This document shows positions 39,256 to 46,607 of a DNA stretch of 64,000 nucleotides, piece by piece. The DNA comes from Flavobacterium tibetense (GTDB taxonomy: Bacteria; Bacteroidota; Bacteroidia; Flavobacteriales; Flavobacteriaceae). How positions within the stretch are numbered: the first letter of the stretch is position 1; the number at the start of each line of letters is the position of its first letter. The position numbers and the translations under genes were made by a program. Where the stretch lies: NCBI RefSeq assembly GCF_003293845.1, contig NZ_QLST01000012.1, forward strand, positions 23,016 to 87,015, given 5' to 3'. The notes below the pieces were generated by a model. The model made no database searches. It was not told where the DNA came from and saw only the letters and a program-made list of their open reading frames with translations.

Positions 39256-39364
39256 AAAACCAATGCTATGTATCTGACTCATTCCTAAAAGGAACACACA
39301 GTTGCACGACAGTCCAAGATTTGCACTTGGTTCCATAGTTGGATTCTACTCCACCATTGGTTTT
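39256..39364 (-). ncRNA. cobalamin riboswitch (B12 box) upstream of the PAS gene
   Basis: A 109-nt element on the minus strand. A 10-bp closing stem AAAACCAATG/CATTGGTTTT frames an inner stem CTATG/CATAG and the cobalamin core: GGAA, hairpin CCAAG-TGCAAAT-CTTGG, then ACTGTCGTGCAACTGT, a peripheral hairpin TTCC/GGAA, and the B12-box-like GAGTCAGATAC. Order and spacing match the RF00174 consensus. A TATATTTG -7 box lies 10 bp upstream. It is followed by a 94-nt leader and the PAS gene. Confidence 0.85.
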
Positions 39365-39373
39365 TAATTGGAA

Positions 39374-39381
39374 CAAATATA
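39374..39381 (-). promoter_or_regulatory. -7 promoter element of the riboswitch transcript
   Basis: TATATTTG on the minus strand, exact TAnnTTTG, placing the transcript start near 39367, just at the 5' side of the riboswitch closing stem. No clear TTG lies at -33. Confidence 0.6.
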
Positions 39382-39481
39382 GGGTTTTATAATTAATAAG
39401 GAAGTTTTTAAAATGAAATAGGAATTTTAAATTTGCAATTACAAATCATTTTTTTGTAAATTGTGATTTAATTAAATCATT

Positions 39482-39723
39482 ATGAAAACTAAAGTAACTT
39501 TAGACATAGATCCAAACTTAATCAAGCAAGCTAAATCTTATGCCAAAAAAACAAGTTAAGTTTATCTGTTTTAATTGAAAACTATTTGTCATTATTGACT
39601 AAGAAAAGCGAAGTTGTCTCTGAAGTTAGTCCGCTTGTAGAAAGTCTTATAGGGGTAATTTCTTTAAAACAGAGCGATAACAAAAAAGAAGTAGTCGATT
39701 TTTTAGTCAAAAAATATTCTTAA
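39482..39723 (+). pseudogene. frameshifted DUF6364-type antitoxin
   Basis: ATG at 39482 opens MKTKVTLDIDPNLIKQAKSYAKK, the ribbon-helix-helix start typical of DUF6364 antitoxins. After a run of seven A (39545-39551) the frame hits a stop; with one more A the frame continues as NKLSLSVLIENYLSLL through to VDFLVKKYS and a stop at 39721. A one-base deletion in a homopolymer has thus split an 80-residue gene. The toxin gene that should follow is also broken. Confidence 0.8.
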
Positions 39724-39724
39724 A

Positions 39725-39847
39725 ATGGATTAACTTTTAGTCGACACCAACATTGTTCATGATTTACTTTCAAAACGATTAAAAAAACTTAAATATCCAT
39801 CTTATTATTCTACAATAAACATTTCTTGTGAATATTTTTTATATTAG
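39725..39847 (+). pseudogene. remnant of a PIN-domain toxin
   Basis: Starting 1 bp after the antitoxin remnant: ATG GAT TAA, then LLVDTNIVHDLLSKR in frame. This is the N-terminal strand of PIN (VapC-type) nucleases, M-D-K-L-L-V-D-T-N with the catalytic Asp, but codon 3 is a stop and after about 20 residues the similarity ends. The bulk of the domain is deleted. Confidence 0.75.
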
Positions 39848-39897
39848 CACAATAAATACCAACTTTACTATATTGTTAAATTATACCAAAAAACAAA

Positions 39898-40488
39898 ATG
39901 AAAAAAATCATCTTTTTGTTATCAACTTTCATCATTGTTGCATGTTCTTCTTCTAAGTCAAATGATACACAAAAGCCAAAAATTACATCAGAAAATTATT
40001 ATGAGTATTTTGTAAATGCGTTACCGGGAAATAAACTGACTACGGCTTGGGTAAATAAATATGAAGTTGCCCAAATCCTAGAAGAAGAAATGAAAAATGC
40101 TGGTTTTGAATGGATTTCGACATTTAGATTAATAAAGATTAGTGATGAAGAATATGTTAATGCAATATGTTTTTCTGAAAAATCTAAAGTTGGTTTTTTA
40201 TATGAAGGAAGCCATGCTATGCCAGACGAAAAAAGAAGAAGTTTGAAAAGCATGTATAAAGAAAATACAGGAAATGATTATGCCGAAAAAGTTGTTTCAT
40301 TAGACAGTGAGGCTAAGTTCATTAAAATCAAAGACGTTCCAAGCAATTTCTTTATTTTAAAGGAAGATCCATATTGGTATCAATATACCGAAAAGCCCCA
40401 AAATGAAAAAACGTTGGTAGACAAACAAACAATATTAAAAATTTTAAGAAGTGATATTAAAATCGTAATTGCTTCTTTTAAAAAATAA
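39898..40488 (+). CDS. hypothetical lipoprotein
   Basis: A 196-residue lipoprotein with MKKIIFLLSTFIIVAC (Cys at 16) and a Ser/Lys linker. The mature domain is mixed alpha-beta, with no motif that names a family. Its signal region is very like that of the lipoprotein at 36923, and both end with the same repeat-plus-terminator unit, so the two loci may derive from one duplicated cassette. Function unknown. Confidence 0.7.
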   Translation: MKKIIFLLSTFIIVACSSSKSNDTQKPKITSENYYEYFVNALPGNKLTTAWVNKYEVAQILEEEMKNAGFEWISTFRLIKISDEEYVNAICFSEKSKVGFLYEGSHAMPDEKRRSLKSMYKENTGNDYAEKVVSLDSEAKFIKIKDVPSNFFILKEDPYWYQYTEKPQNEKTLVDKQTILKILRSDIKIVIASFKK

Positions 40489-40537
40489 AATTTACTTGAT
40501 TGACTTTAAAGTTTATTAATTCAAAAGTAAATAAGAT

Positions 40538-40562
40538 TACGAAGAATCGTATTCCGTACCCA
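40538..40562. repeat. REP-like repeat, partial copy 4
   Basis: GAAGAATCGTATTCCGTACCCACAAA-type sequence (split arms GGAATnnnATTCC degenerate), collinear with the 3' part of the copy at 37334 and again followed directly by the CTGAG terminator. Confidence 0.6.
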
Positions 40563-40566
40563 CAAA

Positions 40567-40597
40567 AAAAATCCTGAGCAACACTCAGGATTTCTTA
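40567..40597. terminator. bidirectional terminator, twin of the one at 37375
   Basis: Stem AAATCCTGAG/CTCAGGATTT with loop CAACA; A-run left, T-rich right. It lies between the convergent lipoprotein and proline dehydrogenase genes. Confidence 0.85.
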
Positions 40598-41764
40598 TTA
40601 TAACTTTCTTCTTTCTTTTTCTTTCTTAATCAGCGTGAGTTCTCTACTGGTTTGTCCGGCTACTGAAGTGTTTTCTTCAGCTCTTCTAATTAAATACGGC
40701 ATCACATCGCGAACAGGTCCAAAGGGTAAATATTTCGCTACATTGTAACCATGAGAAGCTAAATTGTAGCTGATATTATCACTCATTCCATACAATTGTC
40801 CAAACCAAATGCGGTTGTCGTCTTTCGCGATTCCTTTTTCTTGCATCAATTGCATTAAAGTATAGGAACTTTGCTCATTGTGAGTTCCAGCGAAAATCGC
40901 CATTTTATCAATGTTTTCAACCATGTATAAAACTGCAGCATCGTAATTTTCGTCTGTTGCTTGTTTTGAAACGCAAATTGGTGATTTATATCCTTTTTCT
41001 TGAGCACGAGCGTTTTCTTTTTCCATGTAAGCGCCACGAACTAATTTCATTCCAATGTAAAATCCTTCAGCTTTGGCTCTTTCGTGTAGTTTTTTCAAAT
41101 AATCCAAACGATCCCAACGGTACATTTGTAATGTATTGAAAACAATGGCTTTTTCTTGGTTGTATTTTTGCATCATTTGGGCTACCAATTCATCAGCAGC
41201 GTCTTGCATCCAACTTTCTTCTCCGTCAATCAATAAGGCAACATCTTTTTCGTGAGCGATTTGACACACTTTTTCAAAACGAGCCACTACTCTATTCCAT
41301 TCTTGTTGTTCTTCATTGGTCAATGCTTTTCCTTCGCCAATTTTTTGGTACAAAGCAAATCTTCCAAAACCTGTTGGCTTGAAAACCGCAAATGGAATTG
41401 CATTTCGTTCTTTGGCAAATTCGATGGTTTTTAATGTCATTTCCAAAGCTGCGTCAAATTGGGCTTCATCTTCTTTACCTTCTACCGAATAATCTAAAAC
41501 AGATGAAACGCCTTTGGTAAACATTTTATCCACAACTGATAAACAGTCGTTCTCGTTTACACCACCACAAAAATGGTCAAAAACCGTAGAACGAATCAAC
41601 CCTTCAACTGGTAAATGGGCTTTTAAAGCGAAGTTAGTCACCGCGGTTCCAATACGAACTAATGGCTGACTCTCAATTAATTTAAACAAAAAATAGGCTC
41701 TTTCTAATTCTGAATCACTTTTTAAAGCAAAAGCCACTTCAGTATTGTTGAAAATGTTTTCCAT
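40598..41764 (-). CDS. proline dehydrogenase
   Basis: A 388-residue mono-functional proline dehydrogenase (PRODH barrel, FAD-dependent) that oxidises proline to pyrroline-5-carboxylate. The start ATG 41764 gives MENIFNNTEVAF; the longer frame adds nine unrelated residues. Signatures: FAVFKPTGFGR near 147-157, LIDGEESWMQDAAD near 195-208, MKLVRGAYMEKENARA near 257-272, and the C-terminal FGPVRDVMPYLIRRAEENTS. The P5C dehydrogenase step must be elsewhere. It is divergent from aroB across 94 bp. Confidence 0.92.
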   Translation of the reverse strand: MENIFNNTEVAFALKSDSELERAYFLFKLIESQPLVRIGTAVTNFALKAHLPVEGLIRSTVFDHFCGGVNENDCLSVVDKMFTKGVSSVLDYSVEGKEDEAQFDAALEMTLKTIEFAKERNAIPFAVFKPTGFGRFALYQKIGEGKALTNEEQQEWNRVVARFEKVCQIAHEKDVALLIDGEESWMQDAADELVAQMMQKYNQEKAIVFNTLQMYRWDRLDYLKKLHERAKAEGFYIGMKLVRGAYMEKENARAQEKGYKSPICVSKQATDENYDAAVLYMVENIDKMAIFAGTHNEQSSYTLMQLMQEKGIAKDDNRIWFGQLYGMSDNISYNLASHGYNVAKYLPFGPVRDVMPYLIRRAEENTSVAGQTSRELTLIKKEKERRKL

Positions 41765-41858
41765 TTGAAATTTTATAAAATAGTGGCACAAATATACGGC
41801 ACAGTTACCACATTTTAAATAAAAAATACCTTATTTTGCACTTCCAATAAAAAATAAA

Positions 41859-42926
41859 ATGCAAACCATTTCAGCCACTAATTACTCGATTTTTTTCAAT
41901 GAAAAGAGCTATGAATTTCTAGCAGAAGTTTTGGTTCCCAATCGCTATTCTAAGGTTTTTATTTTGGTAGACGAAAATACGGCAACGCATTGTTTACCCA
42001 CATTTTTAGCCAATTTAGCTACAGAAGTTACCATAGAAATCATCGAATTAGAAGCTGGCGAAAGTCAAAAAAACATCGAAACTTGCTTGCAATTGTGGCA
42101 TTCTTTAACCGAATTAGGCGGCGATAGAAAAAGTATTTTAATCAATTTAGGTGGCGGCGTAATTTCAGATATTGGCGGATTTGTGGCTTGTACATTCAAA
42201 CGTGGCATCGATTTTATTAATGTTCCCACTACTTTATTAGCCATGGTTGATGCTTCTATTGGTGGAAAAAACGGCGTGGATTTGGGCAATTTAAAAAACC
42301 AAATCGGCATCATTCGCGAACCAAAAGCAGTTTTAGTTTTGCCTGAGTTTTTAGCTACTTTACCTTCCAATGAAATGCGTTCGGGTTTGGCAGAAATGCT
42401 GAAACACGGTTTGATTTACGATAAAGAGTATTGGAATCAATTCAAAAACTTAAGTGATTTAAATACAGAAGATTTGAATATTTTAATTCATCAATCCATT
42501 CAAATAAAAAACAACATTGTTTCTGAAGATTTAACAGAAAATGGTATTCGAAAATCGCTTAATTTCGGACATACTTTGGGTCACGCTATTGAGAGTTATT
42601 TCCTGGAAAGCGATTCAAAAACGCCGTTACTTCATGGTGAAGCAATTGCCATTGGAATGATTTTGGAAAGTTATATTTCGAAAGAAAAAAAGCTATTAAC
42701 CAATGAAGAATACCACGAAATCAAATACATCATCAAAGATATTTTTGAAACCGTAAATTTCTCGCAAACCGACATCAAAAATTGCATTGATTTACTGATT
42801 TTCGACAAAAAAAATGAGTTTGGAAAAGTGCAATTTGCCTTGCTTGACGGCATTGGTGCTATAAAAATCAATCAAGAATGTGATAACGATTTGATTTACA
42901 ATGCATTTGAAGATTATCAATCATGA
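41859..42926 (+). CDS. aroB: 3-dehydroquinate synthase
   Basis: A 355-residue enzyme of the shikimate pathway that turns DAHP into 3-dehydroquinate with NAD and a metal. GGGVISDIGGFVACTFKRG near 99-117 is the NAD loop, TTLLAMVDASIGGKNGVDL near 125-143, and the metal ligands are in SGLAEMLKHGLIYD and LNFGHTLGHAIE (two His). Length is normal. It is a single gene, followed by the polyamine unit on the same strand after 60 bp. Confidence 0.95.
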   Translation: MQTISATNYSIFFNEKSYEFLAEVLVPNRYSKVFILVDENTATHCLPTFLANLATEVTIEIIELEAGESQKNIETCLQLWHSLTELGGDRKSILINLGGGVISDIGGFVACTFKRGIDFINVPTTLLAMVDASIGGKNGVDLGNLKNQIGIIREPKAVLVLPEFLATLPSNEMRSGLAEMLKHGLIYDKEYWNQFKNLSDLNTEDLNILIHQSIQIKNNIVSEDLTENGIRKSLNFGHTLGHAIESYFLESDSKTPLLHGEAIAIGMILESYISKEKKLLTNEEYHEIKYIIKDIFETVNFSQTDIKNCIDLLIFDKKNEFGKVQFALLDGIGAIKINQECDNDLIYNAFEDYQS

Positions 42927-42970
42927 AATTAATTTAATATTTTCTTTAAATTTTCTTAGAATTATTTTTT

Positions 42971-42978
42971 TACTTTTG
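42971..42978 (+). promoter_or_regulatory. -7 promoter element before the polyamine unit
   Basis: TACTTTTG, exact TAnnTTTG, 8 bp before the ATG of the small ORF at 42987. The transcript would start within a few bases of that ATG. No TTG is at -33. Confidence 0.55.
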
Positions 42979-42986
42979 TACCTAGA

Positions 42987-43151
42987 ATGAAAGAAAATAA
43001 CAAAACGCAACAACGCAGTAATCAAAGCGAAAGAAGAACTACTAGTGTGACTACAATTGCGCTTCCTTCACCCTATTTAATACATCTATTTGAAAATCTA
43101 AAGGCTTTCAACGAAAAGCTACTGATTGTTTTTGCTAATATTAGAGTTTGA
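42987..43151 (+). CDS. 54-residue ORF, possible leader peptide of the arginine decarboxylase gene
   Basis: A short frame of 54 residues between aroB and the decarboxylase gene, beginning MKENNKTQQRSNQSERR and continuing to a more hydrophobic end (YLIHLFENLKAF). It starts just behind a TACTTTTG promoter box and ends 68 bp before the decarboxylase ATG. The N-terminal half is basic and has Arg-Arg encoded by AGA AGA. It may be a real small protein, a leader peptide for the downstream gene, or chance. No family was recognised. Confidence 0.45.
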   Translation: MKENNKTQQRSNQSERRTTSVTTIALPSPYLIHLFENLKAFNEKLLIVFANIRV

Positions 43152-43219
43152 AGAATAGTTTTAAAATTTCGTTTCTAATTTTACACCTATTTTTTTAATT
43201 AAAAAACTTTAATAATCAA

Positions 43220-44629
43220 ATGAATACTAGATATTACGACCTAATTAATCAAACATTTTATTTTCCTCAAGAAGAGTTTACTTTAAACAAAGACAACCTT
43301 CAATTTCACGGTATTGATTTAATGAAATTAGTTGAGGAATATGGAACTCCGTTGAAATTTACTTATTTACCAAAGATTTCTAAAAACATCAACAGAGCAA
43401 AAATGTGGTTCAGAAATGCCATGGAAAAGCACGATTATGATGCTAAATATTACTATTGCTACTGTACTAAAAGTTCGCATTTTCAATTTGTTTTAAACGA
43501 AGCTTTGAAAAACAACATTCACATTGAAACTTCTTCTGCTTTTGATATTGATATTGTAGAAACTTTAATGGCAGAAGGGAAAATCAACAAAAACACATTT
43601 ATAGTTTGTAATGGCTTCAAACGCGATCAATATGTTACAAATATTGCGCGCTTAATCAACAACGGACATAAAAACACGATTCCGGTAATTGATAATTTTG
43701 AGGAATTAGATTTATTGCAAGAGCAAATTGATGGAAAATTTAAAATCGGAATTCGAATTGCTGCTGAAGAAGAACCAAAATTTGAATTCTATACATCGCG
43801 TTTAGGAATTGGATATAAAGATATTGTTCCTTTTTACCGTAAGCAAATTGCTGAAAATAAAAAAGTAGAACTAAAAATGCTTCATTTCTTTATTAATGCA
43901 GGTATTCGTGACACTTCCTATTATTGGAATGAATTATTAAAATGTATGAAAGTGTACATTGCTTTGAAAAAAGAATGTCCGTCTTTAGATAGTTTAAATA
44001 TTGGTGGAGGTTTTCCAATTAAAAATACGTTAGCTTTTGAGTACGATTACCAATATATGGTTGATGAAATCTTAAACCAAATCAAAATTGCTTGTGATGA
44101 AGCTGAAGTTCCAGTGCCACACATTTTTACTGAATTTGGTTCGTTTACCGTGGGTGAAGCTGGTGGAGCTTTGTACCAAGTGTTGTACCAAAAGAAACAA
44201 AACGATCGTGAAAACTGGAACATGATTGATTCGTCTTTCATTACTACTTTACCTGATACTTGGGCAATTAACAAGCGTTTTGTGATGTTGGCCGTGAATC
44301 GTTGGAACGAAACTTACGAACGCGTTTTATTAGGCGGTTTGACTTGTGATGGCGATGATTATTACAACTCCGAACAACACATGAATGCGGTTTATTTACC
44401 AAAATACAACAAAGAAAAACCATTATATATCGGATTTTTCAATACAGGCGCTTACCAAGAAACTATTGGTGGATTTGGTGGATTGAGTCACTGTATTTTA
44501 CCACAACCCAAACACATTTTGATTGACAAAGACAAAAACGGCATTTTTGCAACAGAAGTATTTTCTGAGCAACAAAAAGCCGAAGACGTTTTAGAGATTT
44601 TAGGTTACAAAAAGAAACAAGAACAATAA
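43220..44629 (+). CDS. speA: fold-type III arginine decarboxylase
   Basis: A 469-residue PLP enzyme of the alanine-racemase fold decarboxylase group, annotated as arginine decarboxylase in Flavobacteriaceae; it would make agmatine for polyamine synthesis. The PLP lysine is in YCYCTKSSH near 80-88, the phosphate-binding GGGFP near 267-271, and the C-terminal catalytic Cys in LTCDGDD near 376-382, where the family has G-P-x-C-D-S. It is shorter than the E. coli SpeA. Ornithine or diaminopimelate as substrate cannot be excluded by eye. It is 11 bp upstream of the deoxyhypusine-synthase-like gene; no agmatinase gene is nearby. Confidence 0.8.
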   Translation: MNTRYYDLINQTFYFPQEEFTLNKDNLQFHGIDLMKLVEEYGTPLKFTYLPKISKNINRAKMWFRNAMEKHDYDAKYYYCYCTKSSHFQFVLNEALKNNIHIETSSAFDIDIVETLMAEGKINKNTFIVCNGFKRDQYVTNIARLINNGHKNTIPVIDNFEELDLLQEQIDGKFKIGIRIAAEEEPKFEFYTSRLGIGYKDIVPFYRKQIAENKKVELKMLHFFINAGIRDTSYYWNELLKCMKVYIALKKECPSLDSLNIGGGFPIKNTLAFEYDYQYMVDEILNQIKIACDEAEVPVPHIFTEFGSFTVGEAGGALYQVLYQKKQNDRENWNMIDSSFITTLPDTWAINKRFVMLAVNRWNETYERVLLGGLTCDGDDYYNSEQHMNAVYLPKYNKEKPLYIGFFNTGAYQETIGGFGGLSHCILPQPKHILIDKDKNGIFATEVFSEQQKAEDVLEILGYKKKQEQ

Positions 44630-44640
44630 AATTTAAAATA

Positions 44641-45615
44641 ATGAGCAAAGGACCAGTTAGTCAGTTTATCGAGAAACATTATCTTCATTTCAATTCAGCC
44701 GCTTTAGTAGATGCTGCAAAAGGATACGAAGAACATTTATTAGACAACGGAAAAATGATGGTAACTTTGGCAGGTGCAATGAGTACAGCTGAATTAGGAA
44801 AATCATTAGCCGAGATGATTCGTCAGGATAAAGTACATATTATTTCTTGTACTGGAGCTAATTTAGAGGAAGATATTATGAATTTAGTTGCTCATAATTC
44901 TTATAAAAGAGTTCCTAATTACAGAGATTTATCACCACAAGAAGAATGGGATTTATTAGAAAACCATTACAACCGTGTAACTGATACTTGTATTCCAGAA
45001 GAAGAAGCTTTCAGACGTTTACAACAACATTTATTCGACATTTGGAACAATGCTGACTCTAAAGGAGAGCGTTATTTTCCGCATGAATTTATGTACCAAA
45101 TGATCAATTCAGGCGTTTTAGAACAATATTACGAAATTGACCCAAAAGATTCTTGGATGGTTGCTGCTGCTGAAAAAAACTTACCAATTGTAGTTCCAGG
45201 TTGGGAAGATTCTACTATGGGTAATATTTTCGCTTCTTATTGTATTAAAGGACAATTTAAACCAACAACTACTAAAAGTGGAATTGAATACATGATGTGG
45301 TTGGCAGATTGGTATAGAGACAATTGCGAAGGCAAAGGAATTGGTTTCTTCCAGATTGGTGGTGGAATTGCTGGTGACTTCCCTATTTGTGTGGTTCCGA
45401 TGTTATACCAAGATATGGAAATGCATGATGTACCATTTTGGGCGTATTTCTGTCAGATTTCAGACTCAACCACTAGTTATGGTTCGTATTCTGGAGCAGT
45501 TCCAAATGAAAAAATTACTTGGGGTAAATTAGATATTACAACTCCTAAATTTATTGTAGAATCAGATGCAACTATCGTGGCACCATTGATTTTTGCTTAC
45601 ATTTTAGGTTGGTAA
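44641..45615 (+). CDS. deoxyhypusine synthase family protein
   Basis: A 324-residue homologue of deoxyhypusine synthase. The NAD-binding region has LAGAMSTAELG near 43-53 and SCTGANLEEDI near 69-79; the active-site Lys equivalent to human Lys329 is Lys296 in ITWGKLD, and GGGIAGDFPI near 240-249 is also conserved. Bacteria lack eIF5A, so the true substrate is probably a polyamine or agmatine-type amine, as with homospermidine synthases of this fold (inference). It is the second gene of the transcript with arginine decarboxylase. Confidence 0.88.
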   Translation: MSKGPVSQFIEKHYLHFNSAALVDAAKGYEEHLLDNGKMMVTLAGAMSTAELGKSLAEMIRQDKVHIISCTGANLEEDIMNLVAHNSYKRVPNYRDLSPQEEWDLLENHYNRVTDTCIPEEEAFRRLQQHLFDIWNNADSKGERYFPHEFMYQMINSGVLEQYYEIDPKDSWMVAAAEKNLPIVVPGWEDSTMGNIFASYCIKGQFKPTTTKSGIEYMMWLADWYRDNCEGKGIGFFQIGGGIAGDFPICVVPMLYQDMEMHDVPFWAYFCQISDSTTSYGSYSGAVPNEKITWGKLDITTPKFIVESDATIVAPLIFAYILGW

Positions 45616-45645
45616 AATAATTAAAAAAAAAATATCAGAAACTGT

Positions 45646-45675
45646 TTGATATTTTAATTTAGGATATTACATTTG
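45646..45675 (+). promoter_or_regulatory. promoter deciding the start of the next gene
   Basis: TTG (45646-45648), 19 bp, TACATTTG (45668-45675): a full consensus Bacteroidota promoter. The TTG at 45673, which could be taken for a start codon, is part of the -7 box, so translation must begin at the ATG 45703. Confidence 0.8.
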
Positions 45676-45702
45676 ACAAAAATAGAGATTAAACCCAAAC
45701 CA

Positions 45703-46002
45703 ATGAAAAGAGTAATTGTTGATTACGCTAAATTAACAAATGAAATCTTAACCTTACTAGTTGAGAAATTTCCAGACGGCTATGACGATTCGAATATCAT
45801 TCGATTCAAAAACGCTAAAAATGAAACAATTGAAGCTGTAGAAGTACGAACTGAAGATACTATCTTCTTAGTAAAAGTAAGTACCAAACTAGCTGACAGA
45901 ATTGAAAATTATGATGAAGATGATATCATAGAAACTCCAGATGATGATTCACTAGAAGCGTTAGGCGACTTGGAAATTGCTGACGAAAGCGACGAAGATT
46001 AA
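45703..46002 (+). CDS. conserved hypothetical acidic protein
   Basis: A 99-residue protein starting MKRVIVDYAKLTNEILTLL. The first 65 residues form an alpha-beta domain (VEKFPDGYDDSNIIRFKN, TIEAVEVRTEDTIFLVK) and the last 30 are an Asp/Glu tail. It has its own promoter and terminator and is probably well expressed. Homologues occur as unnamed short proteins in Flavobacteriaceae (from memory, not searched). Function unknown; acidic tails of this type occur in nucleic-acid-associated and ribosome-associated proteins. Confidence 0.75.
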   Translation: MKRVIVDYAKLTNEILTLLVEKFPDGYDDSNIIRFKNAKNETIEAVEVRTEDTIFLVKVSTKLADRIENYDEDDIIETPDDDSLEALGDLEIADESDED

Positions 46003-46007
46003 AAAAT

Positions 46008-46043
46008 AAAAAAGAGATGAACACAAATTCATCTCTTTTTTTA
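46008..46043 (+). terminator. terminator of the acidic protein gene
   Basis: A 12-bp stem AAAAGAGATGAA/TTCATCTCTTTT with loop CACAAA and a T-run. Confidence 0.9.
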
Positions 46044-46056
46044 TACAATAACATAA

Positions 46057-46084
46057 AAAAATCCCGATTGCTCGGGATTTTATT
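46057..46084 (-). terminator. terminator of the Lrp-type gene
   Basis: Minus-strand stem AAAATCCCGA/TCGGGATTTT with a 4-nt loop and T-run, 6 bp behind the stop codon of the regulator. Confidence 0.85.
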
Positions 46085-46086
46085 TT

Positions 46087-46566
46087 TTATAATTCTTTGA
46101 AAATCGTATGCATCAAACGTTTTTTGTCGTTGATACTCTCTTCTAAGGAAATCATTGTTTCTGTTCTGTAAACACCTTCAATATCATCGATCATGAAGAT
46201 TACTTCTTTAGCGTGTTTGGTATCTTTTGCTCTAATTTTACAGAAAATATTGAATTTTCCAGTAGTTACGTGAGCAACCGTTACAAACGGAATCTGATTG
46301 ATACGCTCTAAAACAAATTTAGTTTGCGAAGTGTTGTGAAGAAAAACTCCAACATAAGCAATAAAAGAATAGCCTAATTTTTCATAATCAAGAGTTAATG
46401 AAGAACCTTGAATAATTCCTGCATCTTCCATCTTTTTAACACGAACGTGAACTGTACCCGCTGAAATCAATAATTTCTTAGCAATATCCGTGAAAGGAAT
46501 TCTTGTATTATCAATCAACATGTCTAAAATTTGATGATCTACTTCATCTAATCGAAACTTACTCAT
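46087..46566 (-). CDS. Lrp/AsnC family transcriptional regulator
   Basis: A 159-residue regulator. Residues 1-60 hold the winged-helix AsnC-type DNA-binding domain (LDEVDHQILDMLIDNTRIPF, then KLLISAGTVHVRVKKMEDAGII); residues 70-155 form the RAM ligand-binding domain (GYSFIAYVGVFL, VTTGKFNIFCKIRAKD, GVYRTETMISLEES). It is expected to sense an amino acid and act as an oligomer. Targets are not visible from the window. The next gene upstream on the same strand ends 41 bp before it. Confidence 0.93.
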   Translation of the reverse strand: MSKFRLDEVDHQILDMLIDNTRIPFTDIAKKLLISAGTVHVRVKKMEDAGIIQGSSLTLDYEKLGYSFIAYVGVFLHNTSQTKFVLERINQIPFVTVAHVTTGKFNIFCKIRAKDTKHAKEVIFMIDDIEGVYRTETMISLEESINDKKRLMHTIFKEL

Positions 46567-46607
46567 AAAGTGCTTGTATAATTAATTTTAAATTTAACGC
46601 AAAAGTA

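Noticed and set aside
45673..45702. TTG start for the acidic protein, adding ten residues
   Set aside because: The TTG is the last three bases of a full-consensus -7 box (TACATTTG), so it lies upstream of the transcript start.
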